Shown here: positions 26,921 to 36,284 of the stretch, piece after piece
How the letters are laid out: each line of letters starts with the position of its first letter
Position numbering within the stretch: position 1 is the first letter of the stretch
Made by a program: the position numbers and the translations under genes
Assembly: GCA_905234815.1 (NCBI GenBank)
Contig: CAJOIX010000011.1
Span: 1 to 40,715, forward strand
DNA from: an uncultured Prevotella sp.
Lineage (GTDB): Bacteria > Bacteroidota > Bacteroidia > Bacteroidales > Bacteroidaceae
Direction: 5' to 3'
DNA length: 40,715 bases
The notes under the pieces: model-generated
Database searches by the model: none
What the model was told of the DNA's origin: nothing
What the model saw: the letters and a program-made list of their open reading frames with translations, nothing else

Positions 26921-26960
26921 AAAAATCCCGCAAGGTTTCATGCTTGCGGGATTTTCTTTT
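26921..26960. terminator. Bidirectional terminator between GT2 and M23 genes
   Basis: AAAATCCCGCAAG (26922-26934) and CTTGCGGGATTTT (26943-26955) form a 13-bp perfect stem with loop GTTTCATG. The plus strand continues with CTTTTTAT, and the minus strand with the T-tract opposite the A-run at 26918-26925. Confidence 0.93.
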
Positions 26961-27913
26961 TATCTGTATCGAACCATGTTGCCTGGTTTGATTTTTGTCT
27001 TGGCGTTGAAATTGTTCAAGCGGTAGATTGATTTGAGGTTCACACCATATTTTCTGGCGATGGATGAGAGCGTTTCGCCTTTCTTCACTTTGTGGAACTT
27101 ACGTTCTACGCTTGCTGTCTGCTGCTCTTTGGCAGGTTTGAGTGTAGGTATTGCCACGCCGCGAACCTCTTCTGGTGTGTAGCTGCCGTTGCCTTGCTTG
27201 CCACGCAGACGGGTGGCTTCTTCCGATTCGCTGGCATAGGTGTTGCGGCGGAAGGTATAGACATCGGCTGTTACGTCCTGCGCACGGAAGTCGAAGAGCA
27301 GGGCAGGGTTGATGGGAATACCGTTCAGAAGGGTCTCAAAATGGAGGTGCGAGCCGTAGCTTCGGCCTGTGTTACCACCCAGACCAATCACATCGCCGGC
27401 GCGTACTTCCTGATTTTCAATCACGAGTTGCTTGGAGAGGTGACCGTAAACGGTTTCCAGTCCGTTGCTGTGGCGGATGACGACGTATTTTCCGTAGCCG
27501 CCTCTGTTGTATTTCACCACGCGCACTTTACCGCTGAAGGCTGCGCGGATGGTATCACCAGTGTACACTTTAATGTCCAATCCTTCGTGCCGACGGCCCC
27601 AGCGTGCACCGAAGTTGCTGGTGACAACGCGCGAAGTGGTGGGCATACAGAAGTTGCGCAGATTGATTTTGTAGCTTTCGGGTAGTTGTGCCTGGCGGTT
27701 GTGGACACGCTCGTTGCCCCATTCCTGTGTATCGAAAAGGGCATCAAATTCGTTGTCCTGACTAAATTTTCGGAGCATCAGTGTGTCGAGCACTTTCACT
27801 TTGCGATCGATGGGTGTCTGGCGTGCCAAGAGATCCTGTGCCGATGCGGATTGAGAACCCATCATCAGCAGCGATGCAAAGAGAAAAATTCGACTTATTC
27901 TTTCTATTTTCAT
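26960..27913 (-). CDS. M23 metallopeptidase with C-terminal LysM
   Basis: A 317-aa exported protein (signal peptide 1-25, ending SASAQ). The M23 domain is at about residues 95-210 with intact zinc and catalytic residues: H109 and D113 (RRHEGLD), H158 (YGHLS) and H189/H191 (SHLHFE). A LysM domain follows at about 272-317 (FHKVKKGETLSSIARKYGV). It probably cleaves peptidoglycan cross-bridges, or acts as an NlpD-like amidase activator; the complete active site favours real activity. Its leader contains CCTAAACAAT on the coding strand (27947-27938), the motif shared with dcuB. Confidence 0.93.
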   Translation of the reverse strand: MKIERISRIFLFASLLMMGSQSASAQDLLARQTPIDRKVKVLDTLMLRKFSQDNEFDALFDTQEWGNERVHNRQAQLPESYKINLRNFCMPTTSRVVTSNFGARWGRRHEGLDIKVYTGDTIRAAFSGKVRVVKYNRGGYGKYVVIRHSNGLETVYGHLSKQLVIENQEVRAGDVIGLGGNTGRSYGSHLHFETLLNGIPINPALLFDFRAQDVTADVYTFRRNTYASESEEATRLRGKQGNGSYTPEEVRGVAIPTLKPAKEQQTASVERKFHKVKKGETLSSIARKYGVNLKSIYRLNNFNAKTKIKPGNMVRYR

Positions 27914-27997
27914 AGCGTCATGTTTTATGTCTCCGATCTATTGTTTAGGCGTTTTGTTGACCGGAGAATCATCTGGGGTGAAACAAAATTTGCGCTG

Positions 27998-28005
27998 CAA
28001 AGATA
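27998..28005 (-). promoter_or_regulatory. -7 box of the M23 gene
   Basis: TATCTTTG on the minus strand (28005-27998), giving a leader of about 75-80 nt before the start at 27913. The -33 box is unclear. Confidence 0.45.
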
Positions 28006-28052
28006 GGAATAATTTTTGAACTGGTGGTATGATTAACAGTTTTTTTGACCTT

Positions 28053-30155
28053 TTAACTTATGGCCGACCAGTTGACGGTGGTATCTTTGAGGTCGTTCAA
28101 GCGGTTCCAAATGAGGCTGTTAGCCGCAGCCGAGCAGGTGGGGTCTTGCTCTATGATGCGCTGTGCTTCGGTGCGTGCGAGTCCAATCAGCTGTCCGTCT
28201 TGGGCCAGGTTGGCGAGTTTCAGATCGAAGGCCATTCCGCTTTGCTGTGTTCCTTCCAGATCGCCTGGCCCGCGCAGTTTCAGATCGGCCTCGGCTATCC
28301 TGAATCCGTCGTTGGTTTCGCACATGATATCGATGCGCTTTTGGGTGTCGGCCGAAAGTTTTGGCGGCGTAACGAGTATGCAGTAGCTTTGGTCAGCGCC
28401 GCGTCCGACCCGTCCGCGCAGTTGGTGCAGTTGCGAGAGTCCGAACCGCTGTGCGTCGATAATGACCATGACCGATGCGTTGGGCACGTTCACGCCCACT
28501 TCAATGACGGTGGTGGCCACAAGAATTTGTGTTTCCCGATGTAGGAATTTCTGCATTTCGGCCTCTTTCTCGGCAGGTTTCATCTTGCCGTGCACCCGAC
28601 TGATGCTGAGGTCGGGGAAGGTCTCACGGAGCAGGTCGTAGCCTTCTTCCAAGTGGTGAAGGTCTATTTTCTCGCTTTCTTCTATGAGCGGATAGACGAA
28701 ATAGATTTGTCGGCCCTGTGCCACCTCGGTGCGAATGCGCTGATAGAGGTTGGACATCTGGTTGGTCACTTGGTGAATGGTGTGCACTGGTTTGCGTCCG
28801 GGTGGCAGCTCGTCGATTACGCTCACGTCCAAGTCGCCATAGACTGTCATGGCCAGTGTGCGCGGAATGGGCGTGGCGGTCATGACGAGGATGTGTGGCG
28901 GCTGTACGTTTTTGTTCCACAGGCGGGCACGTTGAGCCACGCCGAAACGGTGTTGCTCGTCAATGACCACGAATCCGAGGTTGCGAAACTCCACGGTGTC
29001 TTCTATCACGGCGTGTGTTCCCACCAGAATATTGACGCTGCCATCGGCCAATCCTGTGAGCACGGCTTTGCGCTGTTTGCCTTTCACAATGCCTGTGAGC
29101 AGTTCTACGCGTATGGGCATATCGCCCAGAAATTTGCGGATGGTGGCAAGGTGCTGCTCTGCCAGGATTTCTGTAGGTGCCATGATGCAGGCTTGGTAGC
29201 CGTTGTCGAGCGCGATGAGCATGGACATCAGCGCCACGAGTGTCTTTCCGGAGCCTACATCGCCTTGCAGCAACCGGTTCATTTGCCGGCCGGAGCCGGA
29301 GTCTTGGCGTATCTCGCGGATCACGCGTTTCTGCGCGCCAGTGAGTTCAAAGGGCAGGTGGTCGTGGTAGAAGGTGTTGAAGAGGTCGCCTACCTTATTA
29401 AATATGTATCCGCTGTAGTGTCGGCGGCGGTCGTTGGTGTAGCGGAGAATGGCCAGCTGCACATAGAACAGCTCTTCGTATTTGAGCCGCATACGCGCAC
29501 GGCTCACATCGTCGTTGGTCTGCGGAAAGTGGATGAGCCGGCAGGCGCTGTCGTGGCTGATGAGATGCAGGCGTGCGGTCATCTCGTCGGGAAGCGTTTC
29601 GGGCAGCGGAGTGCGCAGCTGCTGGATGAGGGTCTTGATCAGTCGTTCGATGTTTCGCGAAGTGAGCCCGCGTTTTTTCATCTTTTCGGTGGTCACGTAG
29701 TAGGGCTGCAGTCCCATGCTGGAGAGTTGCAGATTGGCCGCAGGCTCTATCTCGGGGTGTGTGAATTGCAGCCGGCCTTGGAAGATTCCAGGCTTGCCGA
29801 AAACGATGTATTCAGTGCCCACCTTGTATTGGTCGTAGATAAATTTCCGACCATTGAACCACACGAGGTCCACCACTCCGTGCCCGTCGGTGAAATGGGC
29901 CACAATGCGTTTTTTTCTGACGCCCATGTCGTATTCCTCGAAACTGAGTATGCGGCCGCGAATCTGTACGTGTGAGGTGTTGGCCGTCAGTTCATCGGTG
30001 GCGTATATCTTACTGCGGTCGATGTATTTGTAGGGATAGTATTCCAGCAAATCGCCCCACGTCTGGATGTGGAGTTCACGTTTGAGGAGTTCGCTCCGTT
30101 GCGGACCGACTCCGGGCAGATATTTAACGTCTTGATCTAACTGGGAATATCTCAT
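28053..30155 (-). CDS. recG: ATP-dependent DNA helicase RecG
   Basis: A 700-aa branch-migration helicase that remodels stalled forks and Holliday junctions. The amino-terminal wedge/OB domain begins with KYLPGVGPQRSELL. The SF2 core has Walker A GDVGSGKT (298-305), DEQH box (399-402) with the RecG-specific RFGVAQR after it, TATPIPRT, and the carboxy-terminal QLRGRVGRG. Length is normal. It lies 25 nt downstream of the DJ-1 gene on the same strand, and both are likely transcribed from 30758. Confidence 0.97.
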   Translation of the reverse strand: MRYSQLDQDVKYLPGVGPQRSELLKRELHIQTWGDLLEYYPYKYIDRSKIYATDELTANTSHVQIRGRILSFEEYDMGVRKKRIVAHFTDGHGVVDLVWFNGRKFIYDQYKVGTEYIVFGKPGIFQGRLQFTHPEIEPAANLQLSSMGLQPYYVTTEKMKKRGLTSRNIERLIKTLIQQLRTPLPETLPDEMTARLHLISHDSACRLIHFPQTNDDVSRARMRLKYEELFYVQLAILRYTNDRRRHYSGYIFNKVGDLFNTFYHDHLPFELTGAQKRVIREIRQDSGSGRQMNRLLQGDVGSGKTLVALMSMLIALDNGYQACIMAPTEILAEQHLATIRKFLGDMPIRVELLTGIVKGKQRKAVLTGLADGSVNILVGTHAVIEDTVEFRNLGFVVIDEQHRFGVAQRARLWNKNVQPPHILVMTATPIPRTLAMTVYGDLDVSVIDELPPGRKPVHTIHQVTNQMSNLYQRIRTEVAQGRQIYFVYPLIEESEKIDLHHLEEGYDLLRETFPDLSISRVHGKMKPAEKEAEMQKFLHRETQILVATTVIEVGVNVPNASVMVIIDAQRFGLSQLHQLRGRVGRGADQSYCILVTPPKLSADTQKRIDIMCETNDGFRIAEADLKLRGPGDLEGTQQSGMAFDLKLANLAQDGQLIGLARTEAQRIIEQDPTCSAAANSLIWNRLNDLKDTTVNWSAIS

Positions 30156-30180
30156 GAATCTACGCTCTCCCTTTGCTTGC

Positions 30181-30735
30181 TCAGCCCTTATACATCATGC
30201 CGCTTTTCAGTGCGGCCACGGCTTCCTCGCCTACGATTTGTTGCAGAATGGCATAGCCAAAGGCCAGTGCAGCCCCAGGGCCATAGGCTGTGGTGAAGCG
30301 GTCGTCGATGGTGACGGGTTCGGCGGTGTAGGTGGCATCGAGCAGGAATTTTTCAAACCCGGGATAGCAGGTGGCTCGGTGCCCGCTGAGCAGCCCGATG
30401 CGTCCCAGTACCATGGGCGCAGCGCAGATGGCGGCAAAGTGGCGGTCGTGAGCATCGTGTTCGTAGAGCAGTTCGCGCAGCGCGTCGTGGTTGCACAGGT
30501 GCTCGGCGCCAGGCATTCCGCCCGGAAGAATCAGCCAGTCGGCATTGCCAAAATCGGTCACTTCGCTGAACAGTGCATCGGCCAGCACCTCTTGCTGCTG
30601 AGCGCTCATCACAGTGCGGCGGTCCATAATGCTCACGGTCGTAACCTCCTGCCCGCCGCGGCGGAGAATATCTACCGGCGCCATAGCCTCTATCAGTTCG
30701 AAGCCATCGGCCAGAAAAACATAAATCTTTGCCAT
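30181..30735 (-). CDS. DJ-1/PfpI family protein
   Basis: A 184-aa flavodoxin-like protein of the DJ-1 branch. The reactive Cys is C104 in AAICAAPMVL, and the partner glutamate is E16 (GFELIE), matching E18 of human DJ-1. Family members act as glyoxalase III-like or protein-repair enzymes or as redox sensors; the exact activity is disputed. The first gene of a two-gene unit with recG. Confidence 0.9.
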   Translation of the reverse strand: MAKIYVFLADGFELIEAMAPVDILRRGGQEVTTVSIMDRRTVMSAQQQEVLADALFSEVTDFGNADWLILPGGMPGAEHLCNHDALRELLYEHDAHDRHFAAICAAPMVLGRIGLLSGHRATCYPGFEKFLLDATYTAEPVTIDDRFTTAYGPGAALAFGYAILQQIVGEEAVAALKSGMMYKG

Positions 30736-30757
30736 GTTCTGTAGGTTTTATTTCTTG

Positions 30758-30765
30758 CAAATGTA
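30758..30765 (-). promoter_or_regulatory. -7 box of the DJ-1/recG unit
   Basis: TACATTTG on the minus strand (30765-30758), 22 nt before the start at 30735. No TTTG at the right spacing. Confidence 0.45.
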
Positions 30766-30855
30766 TGAAAAAAACGGGAATCTGGAGGCGAAAAACGGCA
30801 AATTTTTGGCGATTTGCTATACGCCTGTGTTTCAGCGAGTTACAGATGGCGTTTC

Positions 30856-30936
30856 AAAAGTTATGCTTTCGGGCTTCAAAAGCATAGCTTTTAGCGTGCA
30901 AAAGGATAGCTTTCAGGAGGTAAAAGCATAGCTTTT
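30856..30936. repeat. 22-nt-period palindromic repeat, cluster D (four units)
   Basis: Cores start at 30856 (inverted, AAAAGTTATGCTTTC), 30878 (consensus), 30900 (GGATAG variant, last base C) and 30922 (consensus). Spacers are gggcttc, agcgtgc and aggaggt. The order of inverted, consensus, variant, consensus is the same as in cluster B. It lies between divergent DJ-1 and nadK genes, with its AGGAGGT/GAAAAA end facing nadK, 87 nt from the start. Confidence 0.95.
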
Positions 30937-30962
30937 GAAAAATGATGTTTGAACGCATTTAT

Positions 30963-30993
30963 TTTGCTGTAGTTAAAGTTTTTCTTACTTTTG
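30963..30993 (+). promoter_or_regulatory. nadK promoter
   Basis: TTTG (30963-30966), 19 bp, TACTTTTG (30986-30993), followed by the ATG at 31024. Both boxes are perfect. The promoter lies 27 nt past the end of repeat cluster D. Confidence 0.75.
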
Positions 30994-31023
30994 CATTTAC
31001 AACCGCTAATACAGATTGTTTTT

Positions 31024-31908
31024 ATGCCAGAGAAACCCCTTTGCTTCGCACTTTTCGGCAACGAGTACCAATCGAAGAAATCGGCAGCCATCGAGGCTGT
31101 TGTTGCTTCGCTTCGCGCCCGTGGAGCGGAGATCTGTGTGGAGGAGCGCTTTGCCTCATTTCTCCGTGAGCTGCATCCGTCGTTGTTGGACGACTGCCGC
31201 GTTTTCCGCGCACCTGGTTTTGCGGCCGACTATGCCATCTCGCTTGGTGGCGACGGCACGCTGCTGAGCACGGCTGCCGCGGTGGGGCAGAGTGGGGTGC
31301 CCATTGTGGGCGTGAACATGGGACGGTTGGGATTCCTTGCCGACATTGCTCCCAGCGATTTTCCCGATGTGCTGGACGATATCTACCAAGGTCGCGAGCG
31401 CGTGGAAAGCCATACGGCCATCACCCTCGAGGCCCATTCCGCCACCACCACAACCCTCGGCGTAGCGCTCAACGATATTGCAGTGCTCAAGCGCGACAAC
31501 GCTTCGATGATTACCATCGACACCCACGTTGACGGCGACTATCTCACCACCTACCAGGCCGACGGACTCATCGTGTCCACCCCGACCGGTTCTACGGCCT
31601 ATGGCTTGTCGAACGGAGGTCCGATACTCGCCCCGACCACCAGCAATCTCTGTCTTACTCCCGTGGCTCCCCACAGCCTCTCGGCACGGCCCATCGTGGT
31701 GAGCGACGAGAGCCGAATCAAACTCCACGTGGAGAGCCGGTCGCACCAGTTTCTCGTGGCAGTCGATGGCCGCAGCATTCCGCTGCAGGAAGGCACCGAT
31801 CTGACCATCAGCAAGGCTCCCTATACCATTCGTATCGTGGTGCGCAAAGCCCACCAATACTTCTCCACCCTGCGCGAGAAAATGATGTGGGGCGCCGATC
31901 AGCGTTAA
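31024..31908 (+). CDS. nadK: NAD kinase
   Basis: Phosphorylates NAD to NADP. A 294-aa protein with the GGDGT motif at residues 75-79, the NE/ND segment (ALNDIAVLKRD) and the carboxy-terminal TPTGSTAYGLSNGGPI substrate loop. The ATG at 31024 is preferred to an upstream in-frame TTG because the latter overlaps the -7 box. No strong terminator is seen before the ABC gene; only a 5-bp AAAGC/GCTTT hairpin lies at 31909-31925. Confidence 0.96.
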   Translation: MPEKPLCFALFGNEYQSKKSAAIEAVVASLRARGAEICVEERFASFLRELHPSLLDDCRVFRAPGFAADYAISLGGDGTLLSTAAAVGQSGVPIVGVNMGRLGFLADIAPSDFPDVLDDIYQGRERVESHTAITLEAHSATTTTLGVALNDIAVLKRDNASMITIDTHVDGDYLTTYQADGLIVSTPTGSTAYGLSNGGPILAPTTSNLCLTPVAPHSLSARPIVVSDESRIKLHVESRSHQFLVAVDGRSIPLQEGTDLTISKAPYTIRIVVRKAHQYFSTLREKMMWGADQR

Positions 31909-31998
31909 AGCCGAAGCGTGCAGCTTTCTCATTCATCCCCCGTTCCGCTCGCAGTCATGTATAGAACCAGTTGAACTCCTTGAATTTTCCAGATATCC

Positions 31999-33696
31999 TT
32001 GAACTTCTTAAACATAAAATCTCTCTTCCGTCGCGATGATTCGCACTACAGCATCCGACAATTGCTGGGCTGGATTTGGGCAGCATCGAAAGGCAACCAC
32101 CTGCAGGCCAGTCTCAACGCGCTGATCGGACTGCTCTCCGTGGCCGAGTCGCTGGCACAAGTATGGGCCATTCGCCGTGCCATCGATATAGCCGCAGGCC
32201 AGCGCCCGGGCAATGTCTATTGGGCCGTAGGCATCATTGCGCTGCTCTCACTCTGCAGTTTTGCACTGAGCATTTCGTCCATCTGGGTGAAAAACATCCT
32301 GGGCATCAAGGCGCAAAACCGTATGCAGCAACGTATGTTCGACCGCTTGCTGCGCTCAGAGTGGCAGGGGAAAGATAATCACCATTCCGGCGACATCATC
32401 AACCGTCTGGAAATCGACGTAAACCATGTGGTTAACTTCGTCACCGAAACCATTCCCAACATATTGAGCGTGCTGGTGCTCTTTGTGGCATCGTTCTGCT
32501 ATCTCTTCAGCATGGATAATCGCCTGGCCATCGTCACCGTGATGATTGTGCCGGTGTTCCTGCTCGTCAGCCGAATCTATGTCCGGCGGATGCGATACCT
32601 CACGCGGCTCGTTCGCGAAAGCGATTCGCAGGTACAAAGCATCCTGCAGGAAACCGTGCAGAACCGTATGCTCATCAAGACGCTCGAACAAGAGCCCTAT
32701 GCCGTGGACCGGCTGGAAAATAGTCACAGCCAGCTGCGCTCCAACGTGATTCGCAGCACCCGCTTCCGCGTGTTCTCCAACCTCACGGTCAACCTCGGAT
32801 TCACCATTGGCTATCTCATTGCCTTTCTGTGGGCAGCCCTCCGCATGGCAGCCGGCACACTCACCTTTGGCGGCATGACTGCCTTCCTGCAGCTCGTGAA
32901 CCGCATACAAGGCCCCGCCCGCAACCTCATGAGCGTAGTGCCCACACTGGTCAAAGTGTTTACAGCCGCCGAGCGACTCATGGAACTCGAAGAAGTGCCC
33001 CTCGAAGAGCAGGGCTCGGGCATCCATCTCGACGGTCCTGTGGGCGCTGAAATCAAGGACCTGTCTTTCCGTTACAGCGATGGCGACGAGGATGTGTTCT
33101 CCTCCTTCTCGTTCAATTTCCGTCCAGGCACCTGCACTGCCGTGCTCGGCGAAACCGGAGCCGGCAAGACCACGCTCATCCGCTTGCTGCTGGCACTCAT
33201 TCAGCCCACCAGCGGCAGCATCACTTTCTACAACGCATCGCAGCGCATGGCCGTATCTCCGCGCCTGCGTTGCAACCTGGTCTATGTGCCTCAGGGCAAC
33301 ACGCTCATGAGCGGCACCATTCGCGACAATCTCCTGCTGGGCCGTGCCGAGGCTACGGAAGAAGAAATGTGGAGCGCTCTGTCGCAAGCCTGCGCCGAAT
33401 TTGTGCACGAACTGCCCGATGGATTGGACACCCACTGCTCAGAATCGGGAGGCGGACTCTCCGAAGGACAGGCTCAGCGTATTGCCATTGCACGGGCCCT
33501 GCTCCGCAAAGGCAGCATCATGCTCTTCGACGAGGCCACCTCGGCCCTCGACCCCGATACCGAGCGCCGGTTGCTGGCCAACATACTTTCCACCCACAAC
33601 AAGACCATTATTTTCATTACCCATCGTCCCGCCGTGGTGGAATACTGCGATGAGGTACTCACCATAAACCATACTAATATCACACCAGAGTCATGA
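31999..33696 (+). CDS. ABC transporter, fused permease and ATPase (exporter type)
   Basis: A 565-aa half-transporter. Six membrane segments lie within residues 25-300. The nucleotide-binding domain follows with Walker A GETGAGKTT (384-392), Q-loop YVPQGN, signature LSEGQ (487-491), Walker B IMLFDE (507-512) and the switch His in ITHRP. It acts as a homodimer or with a partner to export a lipid or glycan-linked substrate. The start is uncertain: the only plausible codon is a TTG at 31999, because no in-frame ATG lies before residue 109. Its stop overlaps the next start (ATGA, 33693-33696), so it is translationally coupled to the CDP-ribitol-type enzyme, which suggests a linked role. Confidence 0.9.
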   Translation: MNFLNIKSLFRRDDSHYSIRQLLGWIWAASKGNHLQASLNALIGLLSVAESLAQVWAIRRAIDIAAGQRPGNVYWAVGIIALLSLCSFALSISSIWVKNILGIKAQNRMQQRMFDRLLRSEWQGKDNHHSGDIINRLEIDVNHVVNFVTETIPNILSVLVLFVASFCYLFSMDNRLAIVTVMIVPVFLLVSRIYVRRMRYLTRLVRESDSQVQSILQETVQNRMLIKTLEQEPYAVDRLENSHSQLRSNVIRSTRFRVFSNLTVNLGFTIGYLIAFLWAALRMAAGTLTFGGMTAFLQLVNRIQGPARNLMSVVPTLVKVFTAAERLMELEEVPLEEQGSGIHLDGPVGAEIKDLSFRYSDGDEDVFSSFSFNFRPGTCTAVLGETGAGKTTLIRLLLALIQPTSGSITFYNASQRMAVSPRLRCNLVYVPQGNTLMSGTIRDNLLLGRAEATEEEMWSALSQACAEFVHELPDGLDTHCSESGGGLSEGQAQRIAIARALLRKGSIMLFDEATSALDPDTERRLLANILSTHNKTIIFITHRPAVVEYCDEVLTINHTNITPES

Positions 33697-35054
33697 TTAA
33701 GAATATAGCCGTAGTGCTGGCCGGAGGAATTGGCACCCGACTCGGACTTTCCACGCCCAAGCAATTCTTCAAGGTGGCAGGCAAAATGGTCATCGAACAT
33801 ACCGTCGATGTGTTTGAACGCAATCCGCATATCAACGAAATCGTGATTGTGTCAAACCCGATGCTTGTGGCCGACCTCGAAAACATCGTTCTTCGCAACG
33901 GATGGAAGAAAGTGACCCACATATTGAAGGGCGGAAAGGAACGCTACGACTCGTCGCTGGCTGCCATCCGAGCCTTCGAGGGCGAAGAAGTAAACTTGAT
34001 TTTCCACGACGCTGTGCGTCCGCTGGTCAGCCAGCGCATTGTCGATGATGTGGTCAAGGCCTTGGAAACCTATCAGGCCGTGAATGTGGCCATCCCCACG
34101 GCCGATACAATCATCGACGTCGAGGGCGACTTCATCGACCATATCCCCGACCGTTCGCGCTTGCGCCGAGGACAAACGCCGCAGGCTTTCCGCTGTGCGG
34201 TCATCGCTGAAGCCTATCAGCGGGCACTGAAAGATCCCGATTTCCGCACCACCGACGACTGCGGCGTGGTGCGTCGATACATGCCCGAAGTGCCCATATA
34301 TGTGGTGGCTGGCGAGGAAACCAACATGAAGCTGACCTACAAGGAAGACACCTACATGATGGATAAATTCTTCCAACTGAAGAATACGGAGATCAACAAC
34401 ATTGCCATCGATGCGTCGTTGCTCGCAGGTAAGGTTATTGTCGTGTTCGGAGGAAGCTACGGCATCGGCAAAGAAACGGCCGATTTGCTGGAAAAATACG
34501 GCGCTACCGTACATCGCTTTGCGCGCAGCACCACCCATACCGACGTGAGCCGTCAGGCCGATGTGGCACGCGCTTTGGCCGAAGTGAAAGCGCAAAGCGG
34601 ACGGATAGATGGAATCATCAACACTGCCGGTGTGCTCAACCGTCAGCCGCTCACGGCCATGGACGATGAAACGATTGTGGCAGCGGTGAACACAAACCTG
34701 ATGGGCACCATCCATGTGGCCAAGGAAGGCTATCCCTATCTGAAAGAAACGCGCGGCCGGCTGATATTTTTCACCTCCTCATCCTATACCCGCGGCCGAG
34801 CCTTCTACTCTATCTATTCCTCCACCAAGGCTGCCATCGTGAACTTTGTGCAGGCCATAGCGCAGGAATGGGACATGGACGGCATACGGGTAAACTGCAT
34901 CAATCCCGAGCGGACAAAAACACCTATGCGCCTAAAAAACTTCGGCACGGAGCCCGACGATACGTTGCTCACTGCCCAGGAGGTGGCCGAAGCCACAGTG
35001 AAAACACTGCTGAGCGATTACACCGGACAAGTGATTGACGTTCGTAGGAAATAA
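33693..35054 (+). CDS. Bifunctional cytidylyltransferase/short-chain reductase (CDP-ribitol synthase type)
   Basis: A 453-aa fusion. Residues 1-230 are an IspD/TarI-like cytidylyltransferase ([11 protein letters not shown] at 8-18, KQFF at 23-26, HDAVRP at 105-110). Residues 240-453 are a short-chain dehydrogenase (GGSYGIG at 253-259, Ser363, Tyr375-x3-Lys379). This order matches Haemophilus Bcs1/Acs1, which reduces ribulose 5-phosphate and couples the product to CTP to give CDP-ribitol; TarI and TarJ do the same as separate proteins. MEP-pathway IspD is not fused to an SDR, so that reading is less likely. It would supply ribitol phosphate to a capsule or wall polymer. LicD at 17570 is a possible user. 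Coupled to the ABC gene by a 4-bp overlap. Confidence 0.82.
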   Translation: MIKNIAVVLAGGIGTRLGLSTPKQFFKVAGKMVIEHTVDVFERNPHINEIVIVSNPMLVADLENIVLRNGWKKVTHILKGGKERYDSSLAAIRAFEGEEVNLIFHDAVRPLVSQRIVDDVVKALETYQAVNVAIPTADTIIDVEGDFIDHIPDRSRLRRGQTPQAFRCAVIAEAYQRALKDPDFRTTDDCGVVRRYMPEVPIYVVAGEETNMKLTYKEDTYMMDKFFQLKNTEINNIAIDASLLAGKVIVVFGGSYGIGKETADLLEKYGATVHRFARSTTHTDVSRQADVARALAEVKAQSGRIDGIINTAGVLNRQPLTAMDDETIVAAVNTNLMGTIHVAKEGYPYLKETRGRLIFFTSSSYTRGRAFYSIYSSTKAAIVNFVQAIAQEWDMDGIRVNCINPERTKTPMRLKNFGTEPDDTLLTAQEVAEATVKTLLSDYTGQVIDVRRK

Positions 35055-35067
35055 ACAAAAAAAACAG

Positions 35068-35075
35068 TACCTTTG
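35068..35075 (+). promoter_or_regulatory. -7 box of gmd
   Basis: TACCTTTG, 29 nt before the gmd ATG, within the 50-nt gap after the bifunctional gene. No clear -33 box, so gmd may also be read through from upstream. Confidence 0.45.
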
Positions 35076-35104
35076 CAACAGAAAAATACTATAAATATAA
35101 AAAT

Positions 35105-36211
35105 ATGCAAAAAGTAGCATTAATTACCGGTATTACCGGACAGGACGGCAGTTATCTGGCCGAGCTCCTGTTGGAAAAAGGTTATGAAGTGCACGGAACA
35201 ATCAGACGAAGTTCTGTCGATTTCCGTGAGCGAATAGCTCATCTGGAGGGTAAACCACACTTCCATCTTCACTATGCCGACATGGGCGACTCCATGTCTA
35301 TCTTGGGCGTGATAGGTAAAGTAAAACCAACTGAGATTTACAACTTGGCCGCTCAGAGCCATGTGCAGGTGAGCTTCGATTCGCCCGAGTTCACGGCCGA
35401 TGTAGATGCAGTAGGCGTGTTGCGCATTTTGGAGGCTGTACGCCAATTGGGCATGACCGAAACTTGCCGCATCTATCAGGCCAGCACCAGCGAACTGTAT
35501 GGAAAAGTGGAGGAAGTGCCTCAGAATGAAAACACTCCCTTCCACCCCTACAGCCCTTATGCTGTGGCCAAGCAATACGGCTTCTGGATTGTCAAGGAAT
35601 ACCGTGAGGCCTACAATATGTACTGCTGCTCAGGCATCCTGTTCAACCATGAGTCGGAGCGTCGCGGCGAAACCTTCGTCACCCGCAAGATTACGCTGGC
35701 TGCTGCCCGCATCTCACAGGGACTGCAAGACTGCCTGTATCTGGGCAATATGGACTCGCTGCGCGACTGGGGCTATGCCAAAGACTACGTGGAGTGTATG
35801 TGGCTCATCCTGCAGCAGGACACACCAGAAGACTTTGTCATTGCCACTGGAGTGCAACACAGTGTGCGCGAATTCACCCAACTGGCCTTCCGCTATGCGG
35901 GCATGGAACTGCGCTTCGAAGGCGAGGGCATCAACGAGAAAGGAATCGTTGTCAGCGGTCCGGAGAAACTCATCGGAAAGACTGTCGTTGCCGTGAGCGA
36001 AGACTTCTATCGTCCCACCGATGTGGTCAACCTCTGGGGCGATCCGACCAAGGCGAAAGCCAAGTTAGGCTGGAATCCCAACAAAACCAGCTTCGAAGAG
36101 TTAGTCAAGCTCATGGTAGAGCACGATATTACCAAGATTGCAGCTGAGGGAGCCGCCGCCAAAGTTCGCACCAACCTCGCTGAGTACCTCGAAAAAGGCA
36201 TCGTTAAGTAG
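35105..36211 (+). CDS. gmd: GDP-mannose 4,6-dehydratase
   Basis: Converts GDP-mannose to GDP-4-keto-6-deoxymannose, the first step to GDP-L-fucose. A 368-aa extended SDR: the NAD(P)-binding [12 protein letters not shown] is at residues 7-18, RRSS at 34-37, and the catalytic Tyr-x3-Lys is in [22 protein letters not shown] is the typical GMD substrate loop. The partner gene fcl follows, but a GxxExxY gene and a 29-bp repeat separate them. Confidence 0.97.
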   Translation: MQKVALITGITGQDGSYLAELLLEKGYEVHGTIRRSSVDFRERIAHLEGKPHFHLHYADMGDSMSILGVIGKVKPTEIYNLAAQSHVQVSFDSPEFTADVDAVGVLRILEAVRQLGMTETCRIYQASTSELYGKVEEVPQNENTPFHPYSPYAVAKQYGFWIVKEYREAYNMYCCSGILFNHESERRGETFVTRKITLAAARISQGLQDCLYLGNMDSLRDWGYAKDYVECMWLILQQDTPEDFVIATGVQHSVREFTQLAFRYAGMELRFEGEGINEKGIVVSGPEKLIGKTVVAVSEDFYRPTDVVNLWGDPTKAKAKLGWNPNKTSFEELVKLMVEHDITKIAAEGAAAKVRTNLAEYLEKGIVK

Positions 36212-36225
36212 TATAACATCTAAAG

Positions 36226-36273
36226 ACACGAAAGAAACGAATTATATTAGTGTTTTTCGAGTATTTCGATGTA
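36226..36273 (+). repeat. Left copy of a 29-bp direct repeat, within an imperfect palindrome
   Basis: The 29-bp segment 36245-36273 is repeated exactly at 36651-36679. Its inner part contains GTGTTTTTCGAGTATTTCG. Just before it, ACACGAAAGAAACGAAT (36226-36242) is an imperfect inverted repeat of the first 17 bases (36246-36262), with 13 of 17 matching. The inverted arm is absent at the right copy. Confidence 0.9.
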
Positions 36274-36284
36274 GATAAAAAGTT

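Noticed and set aside
28590..29975. 461-codon plus-strand open frame opposite recG
   Set aside because: Shadow of recG, whose motifs and length are complete; the shadow product has no recognisable domain. The same applies to long frames opposite topA, the BASS transporter and speA.
30915..30921. AGGAGGT in repeat cluster D as a Shine-Dalgarno site
   Set aside because: The nearest ATG is 20 nt away in a short frame without similarity, and the same spacer position in clusters B and C reads GGAAGGT far from any start.
33693..35054. Artificial fusion of two genes by frameshift or assembly error
   Set aside because: The IspD-like plus SDR order and linker match a known bifunctional family (Bcs1/Acs1), and both active sites are intact.
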